Below are positions 35,323 through 43,455 of a stretch of DNA of 64,000 nucleotides, piece after piece (position 1 is the stretch's first letter; each line of letters starts with the position of its first letter). The notes below the pieces were generated by a model. The model made no database searches. It saw only the letters and a list, made by a program, of their open reading frames with translations, and was not told the origin of the DNA. A program made the position numbers and the translations under genes. Source of the stretch: Streptomyces humi (lineage in GTDB: Bacteria; Actinomycetota; Actinomycetes; Streptomycetales; Streptomycetaceae); assembly GCF_001005085.2 (NCBI RefSeq), contig NZ_LBMU02000011.1, forward strand, positions 1 to 64,000, written 5' to 3'.

Positions 35323-35853
35323 ATGATTACTCAAGAGCAACGAGACAAGCTGCGCGGCTGGTTCGCCGGCCGGCTGCCCGACGATCTCTTCGAGGAACTG
35401 GTCGAGGTGACGGCCGACCGCGAGGAGGTCACCGTCATCGGGCGCATCCCCGGGCCCAAGGTGGCGGACGGCGCGTCGGACGCCGAGCGGACGGCCGCCG
35501 CGCAGGGCCGGATCCAGGAGTTCCGGGAGCGCACCCGGGAGAGCCGGATGGCCGTGGCCCGGGAGGCGGAGCACCGGTTCGGGCACAAGGTGTCCTGGGG
35601 CGTGGAGTGTGCCGGGCAGCGGGCCCTGTTCACCCATGTGGCCGCGCCGGTGATGACCCGGCTGCGGCAGCCGGAGCGGCAGGTGCTGGACACCCTGATC
35701 GCCGGAGGCGTGGCGCGCAGCCGCAGCGAGGCGCTGGCCTGGTGCGTGCGGCTGGTGCAGAAGCACACCGACGACTGGCTGACCGAACTGCGCGACTCGC
35801 TGGAGCACGTCGAGCGGGTCCGGGCCCAGGGGCCGGACACCGAGCAGGACTGA
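35323..35853 (+). CDS. Unknown protein with C-terminal ribbon-helix-helix-like segment
   Basis: 176 residues from ATG 35323. The frame is open from 35131, but that part lacks coding bias; GGAG at 35306-35309 is 13 bases upstream. The N-terminal half is charged and helical (LRGWFAGRLPDDLFEELVEVTADREEVTVIGRI). Residues ~120-160 read VMTRLRQPERQVLDTLIAGGVARSRSEALAWCVRLV, which matches the ribbon-helix-helix pattern of small antitoxins and DNA-binding proteins (strand, then LD-L--GVARSRSEAL). It may therefore bind DNA. No adjacent toxin is seen, and no full-length family was recognised. Confidence 0.72.
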   Translation: MITQEQRDKLRGWFAGRLPDDLFEELVEVTADREEVTVIGRIPGPKVADGASDAERTAAAQGRIQEFRERTRESRMAVAREAEHRFGHKVSWGVECAGQRALFTHVAAPVMTRLRQPERQVLDTLIAGGVARSRSEALAWCVRLVQKHTDDWLTELRDSLEHVERVRAQGPDTEQD

Positions 35854-35974
35854 ACCCGCCCCCGGGAAGCCCGCCGACCGCCGTGGACCGGGTGAAGGGC
35901 GGTGTACGGCCCCGCACATACCGGCGAGTATGGTCGCCACGGCGCGAACTCGACGTGGAGAGGCGGACGTACGG

Positions 35975-37144
35975 ATGGCGAAGCACTGGGCGGACTTCCA
36001 GTACGAGATCTATCTCAACGGGATGACGGGGGCGGTGCCGCGGCTGCCGACCGACCTGACCCGCCTGGAGGAGCTGACCGAGCGGCGGCTCGGGCCGGGT
36101 CCGGTCGGCTACGTGTCCGGCGGCGCGGGTGACGGCTCCACGGTGCGCGCCAACCGGGCCGCCCTGGCACGGCACCGCATCGTGCCGCGGATGCTGCGGG
36201 ACGTCGGTGAGCGGGACCTCGCGGTGGAGGTGCTGGGCCGTTCGCTGCCCGCGCCGCTGGCCCTGGCGCCCGTCGGCGTGCTGTCGATCATGCATCCGGA
36301 CGCCGAGCCGGCCGCCGCCCGGGCCGCCGCCGCGCAGGGCGTGCCGTTCATCCTGTCCTCGGCCTCCAGCACGCCGCTGGAGCGGGTGGCGGAGGCGATG
36401 GGGGACGCCGAGCGGTGGTTCCAGCTGTACTGGGGCAGGGACCGCGAGGTGACCCGGAGCTTCCTCCAGCGGGCCCGCGCCAACGGGTTCTCGGTGCTGG
36501 TCGTCACCCTCGACACGCCGTTGCTGTCCTGGCGCCCGCGCGATCTCGACCAGGCGTACCTGCCGTTCCTGAACGGGGTGGGCACCGCCAACTACTTCAC
36601 CGACCCGGCGTTCCTCGCGGGGCTCGCCAAGCCGGTGCACGAGGACCCGAACGCGGCCGTGCTGCACTTCCTCGGGCTGTTCGGCGACCCCAGCCACACC
36701 TGGCCGGACCTCGCCTTCCTCCGGGAGCACTGGGACGGGCCGATCGTCCTCAAGGGCGTGCTGCACCCGGACGACGCCCGGCTCGCCGCCGACGCCGGGA
36801 TGGACGGGGTGGTGGTCTCCAACCACGGCGGCCGGCAGGTGGCCGGTTCGGTCGCCGCGGCCGACGCGCTGCCGCGGGTCGTGGAAGCGGCGGGCGACCG
36901 GCTGACCGTGCTCTTCGACAGCGGGGTGCGCACCGGGGACGACGTGTTCAAGGCGCTCGCGCTCGGCGCCCGAGCGGTGCTGCTGGGACGGCCGTACGTC
37001 TACGGGCTGGGTCTGGACGGACAGGCCGGGGTGGACCACGTGATCCGTGCGCTGCTCGCGGAGTTCGACCTCACCCTCGCGCTGTCCGGGCACGCCACCC
37101 CGGCCACGGTCACGGCGACCGACCTGGTCGAGGAGCCCGCGTGA
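35975..37144 (+). CDS. FMN-dependent alpha-hydroxyacid oxidase (lactate 2-monooxygenase-like)
   Basis: 389 residues, the length of lactate 2-monooxygenase. FMN-binding barrel motifs: LALAPVGVLSIMHPD, ILSSASSTPLE, QLYWGRDREV, VLKGVLHPDDA, catalytic His in VVSNHGGRQVAGS, and the phosphate-binding LFDSGVRTGDDVFKALALGARAVLLGRPYVYG. It oxidises an L-2-hydroxy acid with release of H2O2, or with decarboxylation if it is a monooxygenase. ATG 35975 gives the family-like start AKHWADFQYEIYLNGM. It is monocistronic; the next 140 bp hold nothing recognisable. Confidence 0.9.
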   Translation: MAKHWADFQYEIYLNGMTGAVPRLPTDLTRLEELTERRLGPGPVGYVSGGAGDGSTVRANRAALARHRIVPRMLRDVGERDLAVEVLGRSLPAPLALAPVGVLSIMHPDAEPAAARAAAAQGVPFILSSASSTPLERVAEAMGDAERWFQLYWGRDREVTRSFLQRARANGFSVLVVTLDTPLLSWRPRDLDQAYLPFLNGVGTANYFTDPAFLAGLAKPVHEDPNAAVLHFLGLFGDPSHTWPDLAFLREHWDGPIVLKGVLHPDDARLAADAGMDGVVVSNHGGRQVAGSVAAADALPRVVEAAGDRLTVLFDSGVRTGDDVFKALALGARAVLLGRPYVYGLGLDGQAGVDHVIRALLAEFDLTLALSGHATPATVTATDLVEEPA

Positions 37145-37284
37145 GCACCCCCGGCGACGTCCTGCGCTGATCGACCAGGAAGCCCTCGCCGGCGCGCCGG
37201 AGGAGGGCGCGCCGGCCGCGGCGGTTCTGGACGTCTTCGCCCCCGGGACTTCCTGGCGGGCAGCGGGCCCCGGGACGCGGTCGG

Positions 37285-38922
37285 CTAGTTCCCGGTCAGC
37301 TCCGCGGGGCGGGCCGAGTGGCCGCCGGTTCCGGCGACGGAGAGCGAGCCGGGGCTCTGCGACGGGACAGGCGCGTCGGTCAGCCAGTGCTGGCCGCTGG
37401 TGTGGTCGCGGACCTTGACCACGATGTCGTCGCCGGGGTTCACCCCGGCCGTGGCGAGGGCCAGGGACTCGTCCCAGTGGGGCAGCAACTCGCCCTGGAC
37501 GGTGAGGTCGTAGCGGACGTCCTTGGCGCGCCCGGTGTCATCCTCGGCGCAGGTGCCGAGGATGACCACCCCGGCGTCCGCGTGCGAGTCCAGGCACAGG
37601 CCGTCGCCGGCCACGCTGCGCAGTTCGCCGTCGCTCTCGAACGTCCACTGCTGGGTGTTGGCCGTGGAGCACACCGCGAGCACGACGCCGGCCCCGGCCT
37701 TCGGCGCGCCGTTGATGTCGAGGCAGAGCTGGGCGGCCGCGTTGCGCAGCCGGGTCGCGTGCTCGGCGGCGGGCAGCCCGGCCGTGCCGGAGGTGGGCGT
37801 GGCGTCCGGAGTCGTCTCGGGGTCGGTGCCGCCGGGGACCAGACCGGCGGTCGCGACGGCGTCGCTGCCGTCCCCGCCGCCCGACAGCGCGCTGACGGCG
37901 AGAACCGAGGCGAGCAGTCCTGCGCCGGCGACGCCGACACTGGTCAGCAGCGTCTTGGACGACCAGGTGCCGGGTGGGCGGCGTACCGGGATGCGGGCCA
38001 GGATCCGGGTCCGGGCCGCGGCGCGGCGGCGACCGCCGCCGCCTCCGGCACGCCGGGCCGCGCGGGTCAGCGGCTCCGCCTCGCCGCCCTTGCGCCCCGG
38101 ACGTGAGTCGAGGTAGCGGCGGGCGCCCCAGCCGAGTACCGCCTCGACGAGCAGCACTCCCAGGCCGCCCTCGACATGGCCGAGTTGTTCCGCGGCGGCC
38201 CGGCAGTACGGGCACTCGGCGAGATGTTCCTGGACGTCCGGCAGCAGACCGCCGCCGCGCCGGATCGGAACGTCGAGCAGCCGGTTGTAGTAGCGGCACT
38301 CCTGGGACGGCGCGAGATCCCGGTGCGCGCGGACGCAGCCCTCCCGGAATTTCTCCCGGGCGTCCTCCAGAGCAGCGGACGCGGTTGTCGTGTCCATGCC
38401 CAACAGACCGGCGGGTACGGTTATCGGCTCGGCCTCGACCTCGCTGTGCCAGAGCAGGCTCTGGGCGAGCGCCGGAAGGCCCAGGAATGAACGCTCGGCG
38501 AGAGCGCGGTTTTCCGGCGCCATCGGCTTCGCGGCACGCATACCGCGACCGCCGGCCGGTTTCCCGAGGTCGGGGAGAACCTCCGCTATTCGGTCCTCGT
38601 CGGACCAGTTGGCGACGGTGTCACGGACCGCGACCAGCAGCCGGGGCCGGATCGCGTCCGCGGTCTCACCGAGGGCCACCCGGTCGAGCACCTGGTGGAA
38701 GGCGGCGGCCGCGACCATGTGCGCGACCGGGCCGGAGACGGCCAGGCAGATGACCGCGTACTCCTGCACGGGCCGCCAGTGCCGGGCCATGAGCAGCGCG
38801 GCGGACCGGGAGGCCTCGATGTCGGAGCCGGCTCGCAGCGGGGCGGCGAGGGACTCGTCGGACTCTCCCGCACCACCGCCCGGCGGCGGATAGGGAGGAC
38901 GAGGCGGGTGGGGGGTGGGCAC
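37285..38922 (-). CDS. Sigma-like/zinc-finger/TM/ricin-type lectin fusion protein (copy 1)
   Basis: 545 residues from GTG 38922 (AAAGGA 9 bases upstream). Residues ~40-110 look like sigma region 2 (ARHWRPVQEYAVICL...AFHQVLDR), and ~130-200 like a degenerate region 4. A putative zinc finger HLAECPYC follows, of the zf-HC2 type usual in anti-sigma factors. Then comes a basic Gly/Arg stretch, one membrane helix (about LLTSVGVAGAGLLASVLAVSAL) and a Thr/Pro linker. The C-terminal ~150 residues are a ricin-type beta-trefoil (LCLDINGAPKAGAGVVLAVC, QQWTFESDGELRSV, LCLDSHADAG). It resembles the protein at 58425 in full architecture. It may sense a carbohydrate outside and signal inside, which is inference. 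Confidence 0.85.
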   Translation of the reverse strand: MPTPHPPRPPYPPPGGGAGESDESLAAPLRAGSDIEASRSAALLMARHWRPVQEYAVICLAVSGPVAHMVAAAAFHQVLDRVALGETADAIRPRLLVAVRDTVANWSDEDRIAEVLPDLGKPAGGRGMRAAKPMAPENRALAERSFLGLPALAQSLLWHSEVEAEPITVPAGLLGMDTTTASAALEDAREKFREGCVRAHRDLAPSQECRYYNRLLDVPIRRGGGLLPDVQEHLAECPYCRAAAEQLGHVEGGLGVLLVEAVLGWGARRYLDSRPGRKGGEAEPLTRAARRAGGGGGRRRAAARTRILARIPVRRPPGTWSSKTLLTSVGVAGAGLLASVLAVSALSGGGDGSDAVATAGLVPGGTDPETTPDATPTSGTAGLPAAEHATRLRNAAAQLCLDINGAPKAGAGVVLAVCSTANTQQWTFESDGELRSVAGDGLCLDSHADAGVVILGTCAEDDTGRAKDVRYDLTVQGELLPHWDESLALATAGVNPGDDIVVKVRDHTSGQHWLTDAPVPSQSPGSLSVAGTGGHSARPAELTGN

Positions 38923-39388
38923 TGAGCGGATTCCTTTGGTGCGGGTGGTGCGGACCTCTTCGGCGCGCGGGCGGAGAGCGGGAATTGACCGGCCCGCTGT
39001 CGGCCGTGTTCCCCAACTGCCGAATTGGTCCCGGCCATTATCCCGGCGTGGATGTTTCACCCTCGCACAAGTCTCACACAAGCAACAAGGCGCCCGTACA
39101 ACATCGACAGCATTGACAGAAAGTCAGAAAGGCGGCGGTGGCTATTGCCCCTGCATGGCCGTATTCACATTCCGCGCGCCCCGTGTGAACCGAACGCCCG
39201 CACCGGTCCCGCGCGCACACTCCCGGCCCGTGCGCACGGGTGGTCCACTGATGACCGGCCCTCCTCGTACGGCCCCGCGCAGAACGGCGGCTCTCCTGCG
39301 CGAAACAGGCCGCCGGCCCCGTTCCTCCCGCCCTCGGCCGGCGGCCCCGAGGAGGGGTGGCGGCCCGCCCCCGTTTGTCCGGACGGGG
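38923..39388. other. Intergenic region upstream of the first ricin fusion gene
   Basis: About 466 bp with no convincing gene. It holds the promoter for the minus-strand gene at 38922 and the downstream region of the toxin gene. A relatively AT-rich part around 39060-39130 is the likely promoter core. No clear operator was found. Confidence 0.5.
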
Positions 39389-39766
39389 TCAGAGCTGCCA
39401 GGAACGGAGCCGGTCCGCCGCGGCGTAGACGTCGGCCTTGCCGCTGATCAGGTCGCGGGCCAGGTCGACGAGGGCGCCGTGGGGCGGGTCGATGCCGGCG
39501 CCGCCGGCGGACATGTAGGCCACCGCGGTCGCGCAGGCGAACCGGGCGTTGGCCGCGGGCAGCGGCTTGAGCAGGGCGAGGGTGTGCAGCAGGGCCGCCG
39601 CCCGCCAGGCCGGGTCGGAGTCGACGCCGAGCCGGGGCGGGTCGACCCGGTGCCGGGCGACGGCGGCGACCAGCGCGGAGAGGTCGGTGACGGCGGGCTG
39701 CTCCGGCAGCACTTCCTGATGGCGCTGGAGCAGCCAGGGCACGTCGATGTGGAGGACCGGCGGCAT
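39389..39766 (-). CDS. Fic/Doc-family toxin, divergent
   Basis: 125 residues, begins MPPVLHIDVPWLLQRHQEVLPEQPAVTDLSALVAAVARHRV. The pattern WRAAALLHTLALLKPLPAANARFACATAVAYM corresponds to the central Fic helix-loop, but the loop reads LKPLPAANAR instead of HPFxxGNGR. Catalytic His and phosphate-binding Gly are absent. Proteins of this kind form the toxin half of small actinobacterial TA pairs; their activity may differ from AMP transfer. The gene starts 4 bp after the antitoxin stop. Confidence 0.83.
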   Translation of the reverse strand: MPPVLHIDVPWLLQRHQEVLPEQPAVTDLSALVAAVARHRVDPPRLGVDSDPAWRAAALLHTLALLKPLPAANARFACATAVAYMSAGGAGIDPPHGALVDLARDLISGKADVYAAADRLRSWQL

Positions 39767-39770
39767 GGGT

Positions 39771-40010
39771 TCAGGCGACCTCGCCCTTCGCCGGCGGCTC
39801 GTCGTCCGGGAAGGCGGCCGCGAACTCGGCGGCGTGGGCCGCGAAGAAGCGGCGGAACTCCTGCTCCCCCTGCTGCAAAGCCCGGTGCCGGGCGATGTCG
39901 GCGGCGGCCGCGTCACGCACGAGGGCCTTCATGGACGTACCCCGCTCCTTGGCGATCTGCCGGAGGTCCTCGAGTTCGCGGTCGCTGAACTCCACATTCA
40001 GAGCTGGCAT
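39771..40010 (-). CDS. Ribbon-helix-helix antitoxin
   Basis: 79 residues. The N terminus MPALNVEFSDRELEDLRQIAKERGTSMKALVRDAAA is a clear Arc/MetJ-type ribbon-helix-helix. The C-terminal ~35 residues (QEFRRFFAAHAAEFAAAFPDDEPPAKGE) would wrap the toxin. It is first in the operon with the toxin 4 bp downstream. A 20-bp palindrome 21 bases upstream is the likely site of autorepression by the complex. Confidence 0.88.
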   Translation of the reverse strand: MPALNVEFSDRELEDLRQIAKERGTSMKALVRDAAAADIARHRALQQGEQEFRRFFAAHAAEFAAAFPDDEPPAKGEVA

Positions 40011-40030
40011 GTTCGTTACGCTACCGCGAG

Positions 40031-40050
40031 GGTACTTACCCGTAAATACC
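40031..40050 (-). promoter_or_regulatory. Putative operator of the toxin-antitoxin operon
   Basis: GGTACTTACCCGTAAATACC is palindromic at 16 of 20 positions, with TTAC/GTAA half-sites. It lies 21 bases before the antitoxin ATG and is AT-richer than its surroundings, in line with a promoter and RHH binding site. Confidence 0.62.
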
Positions 40051-40082
40051 AGCAGGTGAAGGGCAGATCCTCCAGGTACCCG

Positions 40083-43000
40083 TCAGATGTCGAGCCTGCT
40101 GATCCGCACCGCGCCCGAGGGCTGTCCCGGGTGGGCGCTGGTGAGGGTCAGGCGGAGCCGGGAACCGCGCGCCGCGGTGAACGTGACGACGGTCGGGGTG
40201 TCCGAGGCGGTGGCCCAGTCCACCGCCGTACCGTCCACGGGCCGGTAGGTCCGTCCGTCCCAGACCGCCACCCCGACCGCCGCGGGCAGCGCGTGGGTGC
40301 CGTCCACGGTGAAGGAGACCTCCACCCGGTCGAAGGTGCGGGTGCGGCCGAAGTCGACCGACACCCAGTCCCCGGTCCGGGCGCCGCTGAAGGCGGGCAG
40401 CAGCGCGGTGGCCGACTTGGCGAACGCGTTGGACCAGCCGGTCGCCGGGTCGCCGTCGAGCATGGCGGCCGGCAGGGTGTCCGCGCGGCCGGAGTAACTG
40501 GCGTCCGCGAAAGGGTGGTCCGGCGGCGCCGGGTGGTCGGGACCGAAGTCCGGTGCGGGGGTGCGGGCCACCGCACGGGCCGGGTCGGTGCGCAGGGTGA
40601 CGGTGTCGCCGCGCAGTCCGTCCACCCGCGCGCGCACCCTGAGGACACCCCGCCCGGTCCCGGAGCGGACCACGGCGAGCGCCTTGCCGTGGAAGGCGGT
40701 CCGGGTGCTCGCCTGGTAGCGCTCGGCGCTCTCCTCGCGGCCGTTGTCGAGGCCGGCGATCGAGCCGCCGGTCACGTCGAAGGAGATGAGGTGCTCGGCG
40801 TCGGGCACCGGCACGCCGTGCGCGTCGACGATCTCGGCGGTCACGAAGGCGAGCGAACGGCCGTCGCCGGGAAGGGACCGGCGGTCGGCGGTGAGGCGTA
40901 CGGCGTGCGGGTCGCCCGCGGTGCGCAGCACGTCGGTGGCGACCACCCTGCCGTCGCGCCGGGCCACCGCCTTCAGCTCGCCGGGCCGGTACGGCACCCG
41001 CCAGGTCAGGTGCAGCTTGCCGGCGCTGCCGTTCGGGCTGGTGTAACTGCCCGGGTAGGGGCCGGTGGTGAAGGTCTTGTCGTCACCGGTGGCCTCGGTG
41101 GTCTCCAGGTAGGTGCGGCCGTCGGTGGTCGTCTTGGTGTCGAACTCCCGCACGCCCAGCGACTCCCCGTTCAGGAACAGCTCGACGGAGGGCACGTTGG
41201 CGTACGCCCACACCTCGACCGTGTCCCCGGCGCCGTGGTTCCAGCTCATCGGCACGAGGTGCACCATCGGCTCGCTCGTCCACTGGCTGCGGAAGAGGTG
41301 GTACATGTCCTTCGGGAAGCCCGCGGTGTCGACGGCGCCGAAGAAGGACGACTTCACCGGGAACACGTCGTACGGCGTCGGCTCGCCGATGTAGTCGATG
41401 CCCGACCACAGGAACTGGCCCGCGAACCACCCGCGGTCCCGGTCCTTCTTGTGGCCGTACTCGCCGCTCATCGTCCAGGAGGCCAGGTTGTTGTCGTAGG
41501 ACGAGGTCGCGCGGCGGCCGGGGGTGTGGTTCTCCCCCGTGTTGAGGTGCTCCGGTTCCTGGTACGCGCCTCGGGTCGAGGTCTCCGAGGAGGACTCGGA
41601 CTCGAAGAGGAACAGGTGCGGGTAGGCCGCGTGCAGCGCGTCCACGGATCTGGCGGTGTTGTAGTTGAGGCCCAGTCCGTCGAGCTTGGCGAGCATCAGG
41701 TCGGCGGCCGAGCCCGCCTTCGGCACACTGCGGTACTTGTCGGAGCCGATGACCAGCGGGCGGGTGTCGTCGGCGGCCCTGATGGCGGCGATGATCCGGT
41801 CGGCCATGGCGAGGCCCGCCGTGGAGGTGGAGTCGGGGATCTCGTTGCCGATGGACCACAGCACCACGGCGGGCGAGTTGCGGGCGGCGAGCACCATCTC
41901 GGTGGCGTCGGCCTCGCACCACTCGTCGAAGAACCGGCCGTAGTCGTACCTGGTCTTGCCGGTCTTCCAGCAGTCGAAGGCCTCCACCATCATCACGATG
42001 CCCAGTTCCTCGCAGACCTCGATCATCTGCGGCGAGGGCGGGTTGTGCGAGGTGCGGAACGCGTTGACGCCCATCGACTTCATGATGGTCATCTGTCTGC
42101 GCACCGCGTCGGCGCTGATCGCCGCGCCGAGCGCGCCCTGGTCGTGGTGGAGGTCGACGCCCTTGATCTTGGTGTGGGCACCGTTGAGGGAGAAGCCCTC
42201 GTCGGGGTCGAAGCGGTACCGACGGACGCCGAAGACGGTCCGGTAGGTGTCGACGGTGGTGCCGCCGACGCGGAGTTCGGTGTGCAGGGTGTAGCGGTGC
42301 GGGCTCTCGGTCCCCCACAACCTCGGTTCCCTGACGGTCAGTTCGTGCGTCTCGGCACTCTCGCCCGAACCGCCGACGGTGATTGTGGTGGCGGTCCGGG
42401 CGACGGTACGGCCGTCCGCGTCGGCGATCCGGGAGCGCACCTCCACGTCCGCGCCCCGGCCGGACGCGTCGACGACGGCCGTCCGCACCCGCACCACGGC
42501 CCGCTCGGCGGTGATGTCCGGTGTGGTGACGTACGTCCCCCAGCGCGCCACGTGCACCGGCTCGGTCACCACCAGCCGGGCCTCGCGGTAGATGCCGCTG
42601 CCCGAGTACCAGCGACTGCTGGGCAGTTGGTTCTGCACCTTGACCGCGAGGACGTTCACGGTGCTGCCGTCGGTGTGCAGCAGACCGGTGAGGTCGAGGG
42701 CGAAGCCGGTGTAACCGTACGGGTGACGGCCCACCTGGGTGCCGTTGCAGTACACGTATGAGTCCATGTAGACGCCGTCGAACTCCACCGAGACGCGCTT
42801 TCCGGCGTAGCCGGGCGGCAGCGTGAAGGCGAGCCGGTACCAGCCGAGGCCGCCCGGGAAGAAGCCGGTGCCGCTGGTGGTGCCGTGGTCGGTGGTGGGG
42901 GTCTGCTCGATGCTCCAGTCGTGCGGTACGGCGACCTGCCGCCAGGCCGAGTCGTCGTACCCGGGGTCCGCCGCGCCCGCGTAGGCGCCGGTCGGGTCCG

Positions 43001-43184
43001 TGATCCCGCCCGGATCGACCAGCGCGAAGCGCCAGCCGTCCCGCAGGGCGACCGTGCGCCGGCCGGTGACCTGCGTGGACGTGTCCGGTCCCGGAACCGC
43101 CCAGGCGTCCGGCGCGCCGAGCAGGGCGCCGGCCGTCGGGGCTGCCGTGGCGGCTGCCAGAACCGATCTGCGAGTGACCGTCAT
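40083..43184 (-). CDS. Secreted glycoside hydrolase family 2 enzyme (beta-galactosidase-like)
   Basis: 1033 residues from ATG 43184 (GAGGGAGA 8 bases upstream). A Tat signal (TRRSVLAAATAAPTAGALLG) is followed by the GH2 sugar-binding domain (about 45-215; DGWRFALVDP, VPHDWSIEQ, GLGWYRLAF, GSGIYREARL), an Ig-like domain and a TIM barrel (about 325-640). The acid/base Glu is in WSIGNEIPD (about residue 450); the nucleophile is probably in the FESESSSE stretch. DUF4982-like and Ig-like modules and a C-terminal F5/8 discoidin domain (TRTFDRVEVSFTV) complete it. It should release terminal beta-galactose or a related sugar from plant or microbial glycans. No sugar-operon partners are adjacent. Confidence 0.9.
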   Translation of the reverse strand: MTVTRRSVLAAATAAPTAGALLGAPDAWAVPGPDTSTQVTGRRTVALRDGWRFALVDPGGITDPTGAYAGAADPGYDDSAWRQVAVPHDWSIEQTPTTDHGTTSGTGFFPGGLGWYRLAFTLPPGYAGKRVSVEFDGVYMDSYVYCNGTQVGRHPYGYTGFALDLTGLLHTDGSTVNVLAVKVQNQLPSSRWYSGSGIYREARLVVTEPVHVARWGTYVTTPDITAERAVVRVRTAVVDASGRGADVEVRSRIADADGRTVARTATTITVGGSGESAETHELTVREPRLWGTESPHRYTLHTELRVGGTTVDTYRTVFGVRRYRFDPDEGFSLNGAHTKIKGVDLHHDQGALGAAISADAVRRQMTIMKSMGVNAFRTSHNPPSPQMIEVCEELGIVMMVEAFDCWKTGKTRYDYGRFFDEWCEADATEMVLAARNSPAVVLWSIGNEIPDSTSTAGLAMADRIIAAIRAADDTRPLVIGSDKYRSVPKAGSAADLMLAKLDGLGLNYNTARSVDALHAAYPHLFLFESESSSETSTRGAYQEPEHLNTGENHTPGRRATSSYDNNLASWTMSGEYGHKKDRDRGWFAGQFLWSGIDYIGEPTPYDVFPVKSSFFGAVDTAGFPKDMYHLFRSQWTSEPMVHLVPMSWNHGAGDTVEVWAYANVPSVELFLNGESLGVREFDTKTTTDGRTYLETTEATGDDKTFTTGPYPGSYTSPNGSAGKLHLTWRVPYRPGELKAVARRDGRVVATDVLRTAGDPHAVRLTADRRSLPGDGRSLAFVTAEIVDAHGVPVPDAEHLISFDVTGGSIAGLDNGREESAERYQASTRTAFHGKALAVVRSGTGRGVLRVRARVDGLRGDTVTLRTDPARAVARTPAPDFGPDHPAPPDHPFADASYSGRADTLPAAMLDGDPATGWSNAFAKSATALLPAFSGARTGDWVSVDFGRTRTFDRVEVSFTVDGTHALPAAVGVAVWDGRTYRPVDGTAVDWATASDTPTVVTFTAARGSRLRLTLTSAHPGQPSGAVRISRLDI

Positions 43185-43455
43185 GGTGCGGCTCTCCCTC
43201 ATCAGGGCCCAGAACTACTCACAACTGATCGTGACCAAACAGATTCTGACGGTGTGGCACTTGTGGCCGTCAAGGGTCGGGAAGCGGTCCGCTCCGCCTT
43301 TCGTCCCGTCGGCCGGTTCCCGTTCGGCACCCCGGACGGGGGGCCGAACCGGCCCGACGGCCGCCGCCGCTTGTCGGTCGCGGGCGGGCCCGACGCACTA
43401 CCCTGAACACGAGTGGTGCACCTGTTGACTGTGAGTGTGCCTTGGGAGTGGCGAG

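Noticed and set aside
37141..37284. Short frame overlapping the alpha-hydroxyacid oxidase stop and following gap
   Set aside because: GTG 37141 gives only nine codons, and no domain or conserved motif is visible in the rest of the gap.
39747..42761. Very long open frame (about 1000 codons) on the plus strand
   Set aside because: It is antisense to the GH2 gene and the TA pair. High-GC coding DNA commonly leaves such frames open, and its translation is low-complexity Val/Gly/Arg/His without domains.
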